64,000 nucleotides of DNA from Streptomyces sp. NBC_00102 (GCF_026343115.1 NZ_JAPEMC010000001.1:1860001-1924000); one strand, 5' to 3'; shown: positions 35,275 to 47,112, numbered from the stretch's first letter. Made by a program: numbers and translations. The notes: a model not told the origin generated them from the sequence alone.

Positions 35275-35509
35275 TGATTCCCCTTGTTCCCCATGAGGAT
35301 GCGGCGGTGCCTTCCCGAAGAAAGCATGATGGCTGGATCTGGTCGGCGAATCCGGCGCGCTGCGGGTGTGGAAGCTTCCATCGTAGTGCCGGGTGCACAG
35401 ACACAGCGCGAGGGGCATTCGCCTTACCGGGTGGAACGACGACCCGCTCCACCTATGGTGACGTTACGTCGGTGGGATGCGTTCCCGCGATCGGACCACG
35501 TATACCGAA

Positions 35510-35535
35510 GGGCGACCGAATTAATTCGGTCGCCC
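35510..35535 (-). terminator. ndk terminator
   Basis: A perfect 26-bp palindrome (GGGCGACCGAATT and its complement) lies 32 nt downstream of the ndk stop codon. The A/T centre forms a tight loop. Confidence 0.85.
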
Positions 35536-35567
35536 CGGGTCACCAGCGCTGTTTGGCCGATCAACCG

Positions 35568-35981
35568 TCAGGACAGACCCGGAAAGAAAAGCTTCAGTTC
35601 TCGCTCGGCGGACTCCTCGGAGTCCGAGGCGTGGATGAGGTTCTCGCGGGTGATCGTCCCGAAGTCGCCGCGGACGGAACCGGGGGCGGCCGCGATCGGG
35701 TCGGTCGGGCCGGCCAGAGCGCGGACGCCCTCGATGACCCGCTCACCCTCGGCGACCAGAGCCACGACCGGACCGGAGGCCATGAACTCCACGAGCGGCT
35801 CGTAGAACGGGCGGCCCTTGTGCTCGCCGTAGTGGGCTTCCAGCGTGTCCCCGTCGAGCGTGCGCATCTCCAGGGCGGTGATCCGCCAGCCGGCCTTGCG
35901 CTCGATGCGGCCGACGATCTCACCGATCAGCCCGCGCCGGACCGCGTCCGGCTTGAGGAGAACGAGGGTGCGCTGGGTCAT
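35568..35981 (-). CDS. ndk: Nucleoside-diphosphate kinase
   Basis: Ndk transfers the terminal phosphate of NTPs to NDPs through a phosphohistidine. The 137-residue sequence begins TQRTLVLLKPDAVRRGLIGE and contains the signature NLIHASDS with the active-site His, after VRGDFGTITRE. ATG 35981 follows AAGGAGCCGCTCCAC. The gene stands alone between mreB and the DUF4233-like gene with its own terminator. Confidence 0.98.
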   Translation of the reverse strand: MTQRTLVLLKPDAVRRGLIGEIVGRIERKAGWRITALEMRTLDGDTLEAHYGEHKGRPFYEPLVEFMASGPVVALVAEGERVIEGVRALAGPTDPIAAAPGSVRGDFGTITRENLIHASDSEESAERELKLFFPGLS

Positions 35982-36101
35982 GTGGAGCGGCTCCTTGCGA
36001 GTGACGGGGTGCGGGAGAGCGAGATTACAGGGACGGGCCTGGACCCCGACGGGTGGGGTTACACAGGGTCAAGCTCAGGGGTGGGCATGTGCCCCGCAGG
36101 G

Positions 36102-36464
36102 TCAGCCGGCGGCCGGGGCCGTGTCCGACCCGGCCTCCATGGCCGCCCAGCGGGCCTTCGCCTCGTCGATCTTCCGGCCGTAGTGCACCGACGCCCACCA
36201 CAGGGCGGCGAAGGCGACACCGAGGAAGTACATCACCGGGACGAAGACGCCGCTCACCACGAGGGCGATCTGGAGTGCCCAGCCCAGCGCGACACCGCCG
36301 CGGCGGCCGATCATGCCGCAGAGCAGTACGGAGAGCAGCATGCCGATGCCGCACACGGTCCAGACGGTCCCCGCCGTCAGGTCGTCGGACTTCATCGCGA
36401 CGAGTCCGGCGAAGCCGATCACGAAGAACTCACCGATCAGCGTCGACGCGCAGAGCGTACGCAC
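36102..36464 (-). CDS. DUF4233-like small membrane protein next to folC
   Basis: The 120-residue protein has four hydrophobic segments (about 7-24, 34-50, 57-75 and 78-92) and a charged C-terminal tail (HYGRKIDEAKARWAAMEAG). Proteins of this kind follow folC in most Streptomyces and other actinobacteria; no function is established. The GTG at 36464 starts 5 nt after the folC stop codon, with AAGGGG in the end of folC as ribosome binding site, so the two are translationally linked. Confidence 0.85.
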   Translation of the reverse strand: MRTLCASTLIGEFFVIGFAGLVAMKSDDLTAGTVWTVCGIGMLLSVLLCGMIGRRGGVALGWALQIALVVSGVFVPVMYFLGVAFAALWWASVHYGRKIDEAKARWAAMEAGSDTAPAAG

Positions 36465-36469
36465 GGGGG

Positions 36470-38002
36470 TCAGCCCCTTCCCAGAAGCAGCCGGGCCTCG
36501 CCGACCGTGATCACGGAACCGGTCACCAGCACGCCGGCGCCCGCGTATTCGTCCTCTTCCTCGGCGAGGGTGATCGCCGCTTCCAGCGCGTCGTCGAGCC
36601 GGGGCTCCACCTGGACGCGCTCGTCGCCGAAGACCTCCACCGCGACGGCGGCCAGGGCGTCGGCGTCCATCGCCCGCGCGCTGGAGTTCTGGGTGACGAC
36701 GACCTCGGCGAAGATCGGCTCGAAGGCTTCGAGGAGTCCGCGCACGTCCTTGTCGTCGCTGGCGCCGACGACACCGATGAGCCGGGAGAAGCCGAAGGCC
36801 TCGGAGAGCCCCTCGGCGGTGGCACGGGCACCCGCCGGGTTGTGGGCGGCGTCCAGGACGACGGTCGGGCTGGAGCGGACCACCTCCAGACGGCCCGGCG
36901 AGCGGACCGAGGCGAAGGCCGTGCGGATCGCGTCGATGTCGAGCGAGCGGGTCTGCTCGCCGCCGATCCCGAAGAACGCCTCCACCGCGGCGAGCGCAAC
37001 GGCCGCGTTGTGCGCCTGGTGGGCGCCGTACAGCGGGAGGAAGACGTCGGTGTACTCGGAGGCCGGGCCGCCCAGTCCGCGCAGCGTCAGCAGCTGGCCG
37101 CCGACCGCGATCTCGCGGGAGACGACACCGAACTCCATGCCCTCGCGGGCCACCGTCGCGTCGGCCTCGACGGCCTTCTTGAGCATCACCTGCGCGGCGT
37201 CCACCGGTTGCTGGGCGAGGACGACCGTCGCGCCCTGCTTGATGATCCCGGACTTCTCCCCGGCGATCTCGGCGGGGGTGTTGCCGAGCCGGTCGGTGTG
37301 GTCGAGCGAGATCGGGGTGACGACCGCGACGTTCGCGTCGATCACGTTGGTGGCGTCCCAGGTGCCGCCCATGCCGACCTCGATCACGGCGACGTCGACC
37401 GGCGCGTCGGCGAAGGCCGCGTACGCCATGCCCGTCAGCACCTCGAAGAAGGAGAGGCGGTACGGCTGCTGGGCGTCGACCATCTCGACGTACGGCTTGA
37501 TGTCCTCGTACGTCTCGACGAACCGCTCGGGGGCGATCGGGGAGCCGTCCAGGCTGATCCGCTCGGTGATCGACTGGACGTGCGGCGAGGTGTAGCGGCC
37601 GGTGCGCAGGTCGAAGGCGTTCAACAGGGCCTCGATCATGCGGGCCGTGCTGGTCTTGCCGTTCGTACCGGTGATGTGGATGGAGGGGTACGCGCGCTGG
37701 GGCTCGCCGAGCACGTCCATCAGGGCGGCGATCCGGGTCACGGAGGGTTCGAGCTTGGTCTCACCCCAGCGCCCGGCCAGCTCCTGCTCCACGGCGCGCA
37801 GCGCCTCGGCGGTCTCGGGGTCCTCGGGCGTGGCCGGGGGCGCGTCGGACACGGGCGGCCCGGACTGGGTGCGCAGGGTGCGGCTCCCGGCCTCGATCAC
37901 CGCCAGGTCGGGGTCGCGCTGGGTTGCTTCGTCCACGATCTCCGCGAAGGTGTCGTCGGACTCTGACGCGTCGTGCCGGTCTGAAGGGCGGGGCTCACTC
38001 AC
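36470..38002 (-). CDS. folC: Folylpolyglutamate / dihydrofolate synthase
   Basis: FolC adds glutamate to dihydropteroate and to folates, using ATP. The 510-residue protein has the Mur-ligase-like P-loop GTNGKTS at 112-118, IEVGMGGTWDATNV, and later DAAHNPAGA typical of FolC. The first 60 residues are an acidic, low-complexity extension not needed for the fold. The GTG at 38002 has no Shine-Dalgarno; TAGACT six bases upstream suggests a leaderless mRNA starting at the GTG. A later start is possible because of the extension. Confidence 0.95.
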   Translation of the reverse strand: MSEPRPSDRHDASESDDTFAEIVDEATQRDPDLAVIEAGSRTLRTQSGPPVSDAPPATPEDPETAEALRAVEQELAGRWGETKLEPSVTRIAALMDVLGEPQRAYPSIHITGTNGKTSTARMIEALLNAFDLRTGRYTSPHVQSITERISLDGSPIAPERFVETYEDIKPYVEMVDAQQPYRLSFFEVLTGMAYAAFADAPVDVAVIEVGMGGTWDATNVIDANVAVVTPISLDHTDRLGNTPAEIAGEKSGIIKQGATVVLAQQPVDAAQVMLKKAVEADATVAREGMEFGVVSREIAVGGQLLTLRGLGGPASEYTDVFLPLYGAHQAHNAAVALAAVEAFFGIGGEQTRSLDIDAIRTAFASVRSPGRLEVVRSSPTVVLDAAHNPAGARATAEGLSEAFGFSRLIGVVGASDDKDVRGLLEAFEPIFAEVVVTQNSSARAMDADALAAVAVEVFGDERVQVEPRLDDALEAAITLAEEEDEYAGAGVLVTGSVITVGEARLLLGRG

Positions 38003-38008
38003 GGGGCC

Positions 38009-38014
38009 AGTCTA
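38009..38014 (-). promoter_or_regulatory. -10 box of a leaderless promoter (folC)
   Basis: TAGACT on the minus strand fits TANNNT and lies six bases (GGCCCC) before the GTG start codon of folC. No ribosome binding site is present. A clear -35 was not found. Confidence 0.55.
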
Positions 38015-38081
38015 CGGATCGGCGCGGACATCGTGCGCAGCGCCCGCGCCCGGGCCGGGAGCCCGGGGCTTTCCGGGACAC

Positions 38082-38127
38082 GGCGAGGCCCCCGCACCCC
38101 TGGTCGCGGGGGTACGGGGGCCTCGCC
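38082..38127 (-). terminator. valS terminator
   Basis: Arms starting GGCGAGGCCCCCG pair with CGGGGGCCTCGCC, extended by an inner ACCCC/GGGGT stem with one mismatch. It begins 7 nt after the valS stop codon. Confidence 0.88.
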
Positions 38128-38134
38128 CGGGTCG

Positions 38135-40756
38135 TCAGCCCTGCGGCAGGTTCGCCAGCTGGGCGTTGATCCGCTCGATGTCGGCGTTGGCCTTGGCGAG
38201 CCGGGCGTGGATCTTCTCGACCACGTTGTCCGGCGCCTTGGCGAGGAACGCCTCGTTGCCGAGCTTGCCGTTGGCCTGCGCCTTCTCCTTCTCGGCGGCG
38301 CCCAGGTCCTTCGTGAGGCGCTTGCGCTCGGCCTCGACGTCGATGGCCCCGGACAGGTCGAGGGCGACCTGCGCGCCGGCCACCGGCAGGGTGGCGGTGG
38401 CGTGGAAGCCCTCCTCGGCCGGCTGGAGGCGCAGCAGCTGGCGGATGGCCGCCTCGTGCGCGGTCAGCGCCGTACCGGTCAGGGTCAGCTGGGCGGGGAC
38501 CTTCTGGCCCGCCTTGAGACCCTGGTCGCCCTTGAAGCGGCGGACCTCGGTGACGACCTGCTGGACCAGGGCGATCTCGGCCTCGGCCGCGTCGTCGCGG
38601 AAGCCGGAGTCCTTCGGCCACTCGGCGACGACGACGGACTCGCCACCCGTGAGGGTGGTCCAGAGCGTCTCGGTGACGAACGGCACGATCGGGTGGAGCA
38701 GCCGCAGCGTCACGTCGAGGACCTCGCCGAGGACCCGGCCGGAGACCTTGGCCTGCTCGCCGCCGGCGAAGAACGTGGTCTTCGACAGCTCGACGTACCA
38801 GTCGAAGACCTCGTCCCACGCGAAGTGGTAGAGGGCGTCGCTGAGCTTGGCGAACTGGAAGTCCTCGTAGAACGCGTCGGCGGCGGAGACCGTTTTGTTC
38901 AGGCGGGACAGGATCCAGCGGTCGGTGGCCGAGAGCTGGTCGGCCGGCGGGAGGTCTCCCTCCACGGTCGCGCCGTTCATCATCGCGAAGCGGGTGGCGT
39001 TCCAGATCTTGTTGGCGAAGTTCCGGGAGGCCTGGACCCAGTCCTCGCCGATCGGGACGTCCGTGCCGGGGTTCGCGCCCCGGGCGAGGGTGAAGCGGAC
39101 GGCGTCGGAGCCGTACGTGTCCATCCAGTCCAGCGGGTCGACGACGTTGCCGAAGGACTTCGACATCTTCTTGCCGCGCTCGTCGCGGACGAGGCCGGTG
39201 AGGGCGATCGTCTTGAACGGGACCTCCCCGTCCATGACGTACAGGCCGAACATCATCATCCGGGCGACCCAGAAGAAGATGATGTCGTGGCCGGTGACGA
39301 GGACGTCGGTCGGATAGAACTTCTTGAGGTCCGGCGTCTTCTCGGGCCAGCCCAGCGTGGAGAACGGCCACAGGCCGGAGGAGAACCAGGTGTCCAGGAC
39401 GTCCGTGTCCTGCGTCCAGCCCTCGCCCGTGGGCGGCTGTTCGTCGGGACCGACGCAGACGACCTGGCCTTCGGGGCCGTACCAGACGGGGATGCGGTGC
39501 CCCCACCAGAGCTGGCGCGAGATGCACCAGTCGCGGAGGTTGTCGACCCAGTCGAAGTACCGCTTCTCCATGTCCTTGGGGTGGATCGCGACCCGGCCGT
39601 CACGGACCGCGTCACCGGCGTCCTTGGCGAGGGTCTCGACCTTGACCCACCACTGGAGGGAGAGCCGGGGCTCGACCGTCGTGCGGCAGCGGGAGCAGTG
39701 TCCGACGGAGTGGACGTACGGACGCTTCTCGGCCACGATGCGGCCCTGCTCGCGCAGCGCGCCGACGATGGCGGACCTGGCCTCGAAGCGGTCGAGGCCC
39801 TCGAACGGACCGGGGACGGTGATGACGCCCCGCTCGTCCATGACGGTCAGCGACTCCAGGCCGTGGCGCTGGCCGATCGCGAAGTCGTTCGGGTCGTGCG
39901 CCGGGGTCACCTTGACGGCGCCCGTGCCGAACTCCGGGTCGACATGGGTGTCGGCGACGACGGGGATCGTGCGGTCGGTGAGCGGGAGCTTGATCCGCTT
40001 CCCGACGAGGTGCGTGTAGCGCTCGTCGTCCGGGTGGACGGCGACCGCGGTGTCGCCCAGCATCGTCTCGGCGCGGGTGGTGGCGACGACCAGCGTCTCC
40101 TCGCCCTCGCCGTACTGGATGGAGACCAGTTCGCCGTCGTCGTCCTGGTAGTCGACCTCGATGTCCGAGATGGCCGTCAGGCAGCGCGGGCACCAGTTGA
40201 TGATGCGCTCGGCGCGGTAGATCAGCTCGTCGTCGTACATCTTCTTGAAGACGGTCTGGACGGCGGCGGAGAGGCCCTCGTCCATGGTGAAGCGCTCACG
40301 GGACCAGTCGACGCCGTCGCCGAGGCGGCGCATCTGGCCGAGGATCTTGCCGCCGTACTCTTCCTTCCACTGCCAGACGCGCTCGACGAACTCCTCGCGT
40401 CCCAGGTCGTGGCGGGACTTGCCCTCCTCGCCGAGCTGCTGCTCGACCTTGTTCTGGGTGGCGATGCCGGCGTGGTCCATGCCCGGCAGCCACAGCGTCT
40501 CGAACCCCTGCATCCGCTTGCGGCGGGTGAGGGCGTCCATCAGCGTGTGCTGGAACGCGTGGCCGAGGTGCAGGGAGCCCGTGACGTTCGGCGGCGGGAT
40601 GACGATGGTGTACGGGGGCTTGTCGCTCGTGGCGTCCGCCGTGAAGTAACCGCGCTCTACCCAGCGCTCGTACAGCTCCCCCTCTACCTCGGCCGGCGCG
40701 TACTGGGTCGGCAGTTCGGGGTTGCTGGCTGGCGCATGCGATGAGTTCTCGGTCAC
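38135..40756 (-). CDS. valS: Valyl-tRNA synthetase
   Basis: A class I aminoacyl-tRNA synthetase that charges tRNA-Val. The 873-residue protein has the HIGH-type motif in GSLHLGHAF (63-66), the editing domain between, and KMSKS in [10 protein letters not shown] near residue 530. C-terminal residues from about 800 form the ValS coiled-coil arm ([18 protein letters not shown]). The GTG at 40756 has no ribosome binding site; TAAACT seven bases upstream indicates a leaderless transcript. No T-box leader is present. Confidence 0.97.
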   Translation of the reverse strand: MTENSSHAPASNPELPTQYAPAEVEGELYERWVERGYFTADATSDKPPYTIVIPPPNVTGSLHLGHAFQHTLMDALTRRKRMQGFETLWLPGMDHAGIATQNKVEQQLGEEGKSRHDLGREEFVERVWQWKEEYGGKILGQMRRLGDGVDWSRERFTMDEGLSAAVQTVFKKMYDDELIYRAERIINWCPRCLTAISDIEVDYQDDDGELVSIQYGEGEETLVVATTRAETMLGDTAVAVHPDDERYTHLVGKRIKLPLTDRTIPVVADTHVDPEFGTGAVKVTPAHDPNDFAIGQRHGLESLTVMDERGVITVPGPFEGLDRFEARSAIVGALREQGRIVAEKRPYVHSVGHCSRCRTTVEPRLSLQWWVKVETLAKDAGDAVRDGRVAIHPKDMEKRYFDWVDNLRDWCISRQLWWGHRIPVWYGPEGQVVCVGPDEQPPTGEGWTQDTDVLDTWFSSGLWPFSTLGWPEKTPDLKKFYPTDVLVTGHDIIFFWVARMMMFGLYVMDGEVPFKTIALTGLVRDERGKKMSKSFGNVVDPLDWMDTYGSDAVRFTLARGANPGTDVPIGEDWVQASRNFANKIWNATRFAMMNGATVEGDLPPADQLSATDRWILSRLNKTVSAADAFYEDFQFAKLSDALYHFAWDEVFDWYVELSKTTFFAGGEQAKVSGRVLGEVLDVTLRLLHPIVPFVTETLWTTLTGGESVVVAEWPKDSGFRDDAAEAEIALVQQVVTEVRRFKGDQGLKAGQKVPAQLTLTGTALTAHEAAIRQLLRLQPAEEGFHATATLPVAGAQVALDLSGAIDVEAERKRLTKDLGAAEKEKAQANGKLGNEAFLAKAPDNVVEKIHARLAKANADIERINAQLANLPQG

Positions 40757-40763
40757 GGGACAC

Positions 40764-40769
40764 AGTTTA
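40764..40769 (-). promoter_or_regulatory. -10 box of a leaderless promoter (valS)
   Basis: TAAACT on the minus strand is a good TANNNT element and is separated from the GTG start of valS by seven bases (GTGTCCC). Confidence 0.55.
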
Positions 40770-40893
40770 GGGCCGTCACGGTCCTGCTCCGAAACCGGTT
40801 TGTTCGGTAACGGTGTGCCTGCTGGTGTCCCACGCGGGGACGGCTTCCGACAGGATGTTCGGAACGCATAAGCATTCTGGAGGGGACAGCACC

Positions 40894-41949
40894 ATGAGCA
40901 ACGACCAGCCGGGGCCGTACGGCAGCCAGCCGCCGCAGGGAGGGCCCGGCCCCTACGGCCAGCAGCCCGGACCGTACGGCCAGCAGCCGAACCCGTACGG
41001 CCAGCCGCCGCAGGGCGGACAGCCCGGCTACGGCTACCCCCAGCAGGCCCCCCAGGGTGTCCCTCCGCAGCAGCCTCCGGCCCCGCCCGCGCAGGGGTAC
41101 GGCTACCCGCAGGGCCAGCAGCCCGGCCCCTACGGCCAGCAGCCCGGACCGTACGGCCAGCAGCCGAACCCGTACGGGCAGCAGCCGCCCACTCCCCCGT
41201 ACGGAGGCCAGCCGGCCTACCCGGGGCAGCCGGGCGTGCCGCCGTTCCAGCAGCCGAAGAAGAAGCGGACCGGCCTGATCGTGACGGCCGTCGTCGTGGC
41301 GCTGGCCGTCGTCGCCGGCGGCGCCTACCTGCTGACCTCGGGCGGCAACAGCGACGTGGCGGACTCCACCAAGGGGTACAAGATCACACCGCCGGCCTCG
41401 GTGGAGGACTACAAGCGGGACACCTCGGAGGACGAGCCGGGGAAGGCGCTGACCGGAAAGGACAAGACCGAGGCCGAGGCGCTGGGGATGAAGGACCCCC
41501 ACCAGGTCGGTACGCAGTACGTCAGCGGCGATCTGGAGAAGAACCCGCTCACCACCAAGCTGCTCCTCTTCCAGGGCGGTTGGGGCGAGATCTCGGACCC
41601 GGAGAAGGCCATCGACGGTTCGTTCCTGAGCGCCCAGAAGACGGCGGCGTCGGACGAGGACGGCACGGGCACGCTCGTCGGCAGCCCCAAGAAGGTCGAG
41701 CCCGCCGGTTTCGACGGGGCCCTGATGAAGTGCCAGGACTCCAAGGTCGCGAACGAGGGTGGCGACGGCACCGTGGAGAACGGCCCCAAGGAGATGACGA
41801 TGCCCATATGCATCTGGGCCGACTACAGCACCGTGGGCATCGTGGTCGGGTTCGACGTCGGCGGCGCCATGACCAACAAGCCGATGAGCCAGGACGAGAC
41901 GGCGGCCCTCGCCGCCAAGCTCTACGCCACCTCCCGCACCAAGGCCTGA
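40894..41949 (+). CDS. Membrane-anchored protein with PYGQQP-repeat N-terminus, unknown function
   Basis: The 351-residue protein has three parts. Residues 1-124 are a Pro/Gln/Gly/Tyr-rich cytoplasmic region with repeats such as [19 protein letters not shown]. Residues 129-151 are one transmembrane helix after KKKR. The rest is an extracellular domain of about 200 residues with two Cys (MKCQDSK and [10 protein letters not shown]) that could form a disulphide. Similar layouts are common among uncharacterised Streptomyces proteins. ATG 40894 follows TGGAGGGGACAGCACC. It is divergent from valS and convergent with clpX. Confidence 0.85.
   Translation: MSNDQPGPYGSQPPQGGPGPYGQQPGPYGQQPNPYGQPPQGGQPGYGYPQQAPQGVPPQQPPAPPAQGYGYPQGQQPGPYGQQPGPYGQQPNPYGQQPPTPPYGGQPAYPGQPGVPPFQQPKKKRTGLIVTAVVVALAVVAGGAYLLTSGGNSDVADSTKGYKITPPASVEDYKRDTSEDEPGKALTGKDKTEAEALGMKDPHQVGTQYVSGDLEKNPLTTKLLLFQGGWGEISDPEKAIDGSFLSAQKTAASDEDGTGTLVGSPKKVEPAGFDGALMKCQDSKVANEGGDGTVENGPKEMTMPICIWADYSTVGIVVGFDVGGAMTNKPMSQDETAALAAKLYATSRTKA
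40945..41177. repeat. Exact 56-bp direct repeat inside the PYGQQP gene
   Basis: The sequences 40945-41000 and 41122-41177 are identical over 56 bp and encode the same stretch of the Pro/Gln/Tyr-rich region. The 177-bp period is a multiple of three, so recombination would remove or add whole repeats without a frameshift. Confidence 0.9.
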
Positions 41950-41957
41950 TCCGCGGA

Positions 41958-42000
41958 ACACGAGAGGGCGCCCGGCCGTCGGCCGGGCGCCCTCTCGTGT
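41958..42000. terminator. Bidirectional terminator between PYGQQP gene and clpX
   Basis: A perfect 20-bp stem (left arm ACACGAGAGGGCGCCCGGCC) with loop GTC lies between the convergent stop codons. It is the cleanest hairpin in the window. Confidence 0.93.
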
Positions 42001-42014
42001 GTTGGCGGGCGTGG

Positions 42015-43313
<1,299 letters not shown>

Positions 43314-43470
43314 GAGGTGCTTCCCCTTCGCCTGGGAGACGCCTGGTTCAGCGACTCCTGGTGCCTCTCTTCGACGGTACCTTGCCTGGCCCCCCGTTCG
43401 GGCCCCCCTTGGCACGGTTCACACGTCCGGAAACCGGCCGCGTGTCCGCGCCAAGGGGAAAAGGCCGACG

Positions 43471-44196
43471 TCAGACCACGGCTCCGGCCGAAGTCTTGCG
43501 GGTGGAGACGATCTGGTCGACCAGACCGTAGGCCAGCGCCTCTTCGGCGGTGAGGATCTTGTCGCGCTCGATGTCCTCGCTGATCTTCTCCAGCGGGGTG
43601 GTCGAGTGCTTCGCCAGCATCTGCTCCAGCTGGGTCCGCATGCGGAGGATCTCGTTGGCCGCGATCTCCAGGTCGGAGAGCTGCTCGCGGCCGGTCTGCG
43701 AGGACGGCTGGTGGATGAGCACCCGCGCGTGCGGGAGCGCCATGCGCTTGCCGGGGGTGCCGGCGGCGAGCAGGACCGCGGCGGCGGAGGCCGCCTGGCC
43801 CATGCAGACCGTCTGGATGTCCGGCTTCACGAACTGCATCGTGTCGTAGATCGCGGTGAGCGCGGTGAACGAGCCGCCGGGGCTGTTGATGTAGATCGAG
43901 ATGTCCCGGTCCGGGTCCATCGACTCCAGGCACATCAGCTGCGCCATGACGTCGTTGGCCGACGCGTCGTCGATCTGCACGCCGAGGAAGATGATGCGCT
44001 CCTCGAAGAGCTTCGCGTAGGGGTCGTACTCGCGCACGCCCTGCGAGGTGCGCTCCACGAAGCGCGGCACGATGTAGCGGTTGTCCACCTGCGGGCCGGT
44101 GTAGAGGCCGCTCGCGGAGGCGCCGGGGAAGTTGTTCATGTGGGTGTTCACCATCCTGGTGGCGTTCTGTGGGCTGGTTTCTCGGCGCACGTTCAT
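43471..44196 (-). CDS. clpP2: ClpP protease subunit, second gene of the pair
   Basis: A serine peptidase subunit of the Clp proteolytic complex. The 241-residue protein has Ser137 in [10 protein letters not shown], His162 in ARVLIHQPS and the family Asp later, with [11 protein letters not shown] as the substrate-binding strand. The N-terminus is about 30 residues longer than in ClpP1, in part a likely propeptide; ATG codons at M15 or M20 are alternative starts. It follows clpP1 by 50 nt, the order known for the clpP1-clpP2 operon of Streptomyces. Confidence 0.96.
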   Translation of the reverse strand: MNVRRETSPQNATRMVNTHMNNFPGASASGLYTGPQVDNRYIVPRFVERTSQGVREYDPYAKLFEERIIFLGVQIDDASANDVMAQLMCLESMDPDRDISIYINSPGGSFTALTAIYDTMQFVKPDIQTVCMGQAASAAAVLLAAGTPGKRMALPHARVLIHQPSSQTGREQLSDLEIAANEILRMRTQLEQMLAKHSTTPLEKISEDIERDKILTAEEALAYGLVDQIVSTRKTSAGAVV

Positions 44197-44246
44197 GGCG
44201 TTACGAGAGGTGTGTGCGGAAGCGGGGCCGTCCGGGGTGAGCCGGA

Positions 44247-44864
44247 TCAGGCACCGGTGCCGCCGCCGCCCGGGATGCCCGACGCGAACGTGATGATCTC
44301 GTCGATGAGGCCGTACTCCTTGGCCTCCTCCGCGGTGTACCAGCGGTCGCGGTCGCCGTCGCGGATGATCGTCTCCACGGTCTGGCCGGAGTGGTGGGCG
44401 GTGATCTCCGCCATCCGCTTCTTGGTGCGCAGGAGGTACTCGGCCTGGATCTTGATGTCCGAGGCGGTACCGCCGATGCCGGCCGAACCCTGGTGCATGA
44501 GGATGTCGGTGTTGGGAAGCGCGAAGCGCTTGCCCGCGGCGCCGCCGGTGAGCAGGAACTGGCCCATGGAGGCCGCCATGCCCATGCCGATGGTGACGAC
44601 GTCGTTCGGGATGTACTGCATGGTGTCGTAGACCGCCATGCCGGCCGTCACCGAGCCGCCGGGGCTGTTGATGTAGAGGTAGATGTCCTTGTCCGGGTCG
44701 GCGGCAAGGAGCAGCAGCTGTGCGGTGATCTTGTTGGCGATGTCATCGTCGACCTGCTGACCGAGGAAGATGATGCGCTCGCCGAGCAGTCGGCTGTAGA
44801 CCTGGTCGCCGAGGCCACCACCGAGGGACGGCTCTCCGGCGGCGTAGGGCATCAGATTCGTCAC
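44247..44864 (-). CDS. clpP1: ClpP protease subunit, first gene of the pair
   Basis: The 205-residue protein has the catalytic Ser99 ([11 protein letters not shown]), His124 (DILMHQGS) and probably Asp173, with [22 protein letters not shown] 44864 follows AGGTGGATAC. It shares a fold with clpP2 next to it; actinobacterial ClpP1 and ClpP2 rings work together. A sequence matching the ClgR box lies 134 nt upstream, consistent with the known ClgR activation of clpP1-clpP2 in Streptomyces. Confidence 0.97.
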   Translation of the reverse strand: MTNLMPYAAGEPSLGGGLGDQVYSRLLGERIIFLGQQVDDDIANKITAQLLLLAADPDKDIYLYINSPGGSVTAGMAVYDTMQYIPNDVVTIGMGMAASMGQFLLTGGAAGKRFALPNTDILMHQGSAGIGGTASDIKIQAEYLLRTKKRMAEITAHHSGQTVETIIRDGDRDRWYTAEEAKEYGLIDEIITFASGIPGGGGTGA

Positions 44865-45210
44865 GTATCCACCTGCTCGTCTCTGACGGCTCCGGCCGTC
44901 TCAGCGTCTTCGTACCGGGCGGGCCGGGACTACCCGACCCTTCCTCTTCATGGACCCTAACGCGCAGGTGGAACAAGACCATCCCGCTTCCATAACTGTT
45001 CGCTGGGAGCGCAAGGTACGCAGTGCGCACAAGGGTTCTGAGGGTTCGTCGCGGACGCGCCGGAGCGGGCCGCGAGCCCCCTACGGGGAGCGTACGGGCC
45101 CTCGGTGCGGGCGTGGCCCCCGGGGGCGTACGACGGCGCTCCCGGGGCCCCCGGGAGCCTTGCGGGCGTCCGGGGCCGGGCACACGGGGCGTACGGCCCG
45201 GGCGGATACG
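44865..45210. other. clpP1 promoter region
   Basis: About 350 bp between clpP1 and the tig terminator without a supported gene. It holds the ClgR-like box at 44998-45011. The rest (45040-45200) is GC-rich with no further structure that I could support. Confidence 0.6.
44998..45011. promoter_or_regulatory. ClgR-like operator upstream of clpP1
   Basis: GTTCGCTGGGAGCG matches the GTTCGC-N5-GCG pattern reported for ClgR targets in Streptomyces (recalled, not searched), and its core CGCT-N4-GCG is close to the C. glutamicum motif. Confidence 0.6.
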
Positions 45211-45252
45211 ACGACGGGCCCCGGACGGCGTGATGCGTCCGGGGCCCGTCGT
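45211..45252 (-). terminator. tig terminator
   Basis: A perfect 17-bp stem (ACGACGGGCCCCGGACG and complement) with an 8-nt loop begins 17 nt after the tig stop codon. Confidence 0.9.
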
Positions 45253-45269
45253 GCGGATCAGCGGGAGGC

Positions 45270-46664
45270 TCAGGCCTCCGTCTTCTCCTCGGCCGAGGCC
45301 TCGTCGGAGTCGGACTCGGTGGCGGCCTCGGCCGTCTCCTCCTCGGTCTCCTCCTCGTCCTCCAGGTCGACGATCTCACCGTTGGTGTCGGTGACCTTCG
45401 CGGCCTCGACGACCAGCGCGAGCGCCTTGCCGCGGGCGACCTCGCCGACGAGCATCGGCACCTGGCCACCCTCGACGACGGCCTGGGCGAACTGGTCGGG
45501 GCTCATGCCGGAGGAAGCAGCGCGCCGCATGAGGTGCTCGGTGAGCTCCTCCTGGTTGACGTTCAGCTTCTCCTTGTTGACGATCTCGTCCAGCAGGAAC
45601 TGGGTCTTGATGCCCTTGACGGCCTGCTCCGAGGTCTCGGCCTCGAACTCCTCGACGGTCTTGCCCTGGATCTCCAGGAACTTCGCCAGGTCGAGGCCCA
45701 TCTGGCCGAGCTGGTGGTGCTCCAGGTTGTGCTTGCGGGTGTTGATCTCGTCCGCGAGCAGCTTCTCCGGGATCGGGACCTCGGCGAGCTTCAGCAGCTC
45801 CTCGAGGACGCGCTCCTGGGCCTGGGTGGCCTGGTCGTACTGCTTGGTGTTCTCCAGGCGCTTGCGGCTGTCGGCGCGCAGCTCCTCCAGCGTGTCGAAC
45901 TCGCTCGCCATCTGGGCGAACTCGTCGTCCAGCTCGGGCAGTTCACGGGCGGCGACGGCGGTGACCTTGACGGTGACCTCCGCTTCCTTGCCCTCGGCCG
46001 AGCCGCCCTTCAGCTCGGAGGTGAAGGTGGCCTCGCCACCGGCCTCCAGGCCCTTGACGGCCTCGTCGATGCCTTCGAGGAGCTCGCCGGAACCGATGGT
46101 GTACGAGACACCGTCGGCCACGCCGTCCTCCAGGACCTCGCCGTCGACCTTGGCCTGCAGGTCGATCGTCACGACGTCACCCTCGGCGGCGGCGCGCTCG
46201 ACCGGGTTGGTGGAGGCGAAGCGCTCGCGGAGCTGCTCCACGGCCTTCTCGATGTCCTCGTCGCTGACCTCGAGGGCGTCCACGGTGACCTCGATGCCGG
46301 AGTAGTCCGGGATCTCGATCTCGGGGCGCACGTCCACCTCGGCGGTGAAGGAGAGCAGCTCGCCGTCCTTCAGCTCGGTGATGTCGACGTCGGGCTGGCC
46401 GAGGACGTTCAGCTCACCCTCGTTGACCGCCTCGGTGTAGAACTTCGGGAGGGCGTCGTTGACGGCCTCCTCCAGAACCGCACCGCGGCCGAACCGCTGG
46501 TCGATGACGCGGGCCGGGATCTTGCCCTTGCGGAAGCCCTTCACCGTGACCTGCTGGTTGATCTTCTTGTACGCCGCGTCGAGGCTGTCCTTGAGCTCCT
46601 CGAAGGGCACCTCGATGCTGAGCCGAACCCGGGTCGGGTTCAGGGTCTCCACGGCGCTCTTCAC
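45270..46664 (-). CDS. tig: Trigger factor
   Basis: A ribosome-bound chaperone with peptidyl-prolyl isomerase activity. The 464-residue protein has the N-terminal ribosome-binding domain with the signature GFRKGKIP (about 43-50). The FKBP-type domain (about 150-245) contains [14 protein letters not shown] and [16 protein letters not shown]. The C-terminal helical arm follows, and the protein ends in a Glu/Asp/Ala-rich acidic tail of about 35 residues. The GTG at 46664 follows AAGGAGACCGAACC. It lies upstream of clpP1-clpP2-clpX in the order common to many bacteria, but with its own terminator. Confidence 0.97.
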   Translation of the reverse strand: MKSAVETLNPTRVRLSIEVPFEELKDSLDAAYKKINQQVTVKGFRKGKIPARVIDQRFGRGAVLEEAVNDALPKFYTEAVNEGELNVLGQPDVDITELKDGELLSFTAEVDVRPEIEIPDYSGIEVTVDALEVSDEDIEKAVEQLRERFASTNPVERAAAEGDVVTIDLQAKVDGEVLEDGVADGVSYTIGSGELLEGIDEAVKGLEAGGEATFTSELKGGSAEGKEAEVTVKVTAVAARELPELDDEFAQMASEFDTLEELRADSRKRLENTKQYDQATQAQERVLEELLKLAEVPIPEKLLADEINTRKHNLEHHQLGQMGLDLAKFLEIQGKTVEEFEAETSEQAVKGIKTQFLLDEIVNKEKLNVNQEELTEHLMRRAASSGMSPDQFAQAVVEGGQVPMLVGEVARGKALALVVEAAKVTDTNGEIVDLEDEEETEEETAEAATESDSDEASAEEKTEA

Positions 46665-46813
46665 GGTTCGGTCTCCTTGGTGGCTGACTTCGGGGGGTCC
46701 CGCCCGCCGCCATGTCGGCGGCTTCGCGGATCGGCCCGGCTCATCAGACACACGGGCACGCAATTTGCATAGTAACGGCAAGGGGGATGACTACCCCAAT
46801 GCGATCTTCCTGG

Positions 46814-46890
46814 TGGTCGGGGTGGCCGGATTCGAACCGACGACCTTCCGCTCCCAAAGCGGACGCGCTACCAAGCTGCGCCACACCCCG
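46814..46890 (-). tRNA. tRNA-Pro (anticodon TGG)
   Basis: The reverse strand folds as a cloverleaf. The acceptor stem CGGGGTG pairs with CACCCCG; the D arm has AGCTTGGTAGC. The anticodon loop is TTTGGGA in the CCGCT/AGCGG stem, and the T arm is GTCGGTTCGAATCCGGC. The 3' CCA is encoded. Its own transcription unit lies just upstream of tig. Confidence 0.97.
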
Positions 46891-47112
46891 TCGGTGCGAC
46901 ACAGAGGGTACATGCAGAAAGGGCGCCCTTCCGCCGCTTTCCGGCGGCCCTGCGGCAGATGGCCCGCTCCGGCTACGGCAGCGGGCGGAGGGCGCCGGGC
47001 GCATTCCCGGTCCGCCGGGGGCGCGCCCCCGGGTAAGGGTGTGCGAGCACCGGCTCCGACCCGCTACGATGCTCTTCGTAACCGGGGCCGTTCACGGCAC
47101 CGGTGCGGTCTT

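Noticed and set aside
40757..40893. Possible T-box or other riboswitch before valS
   Set aside because: No T-box sequence or specifier hairpin is seen; the -10 box next to the start codon leaves no leader RNA.
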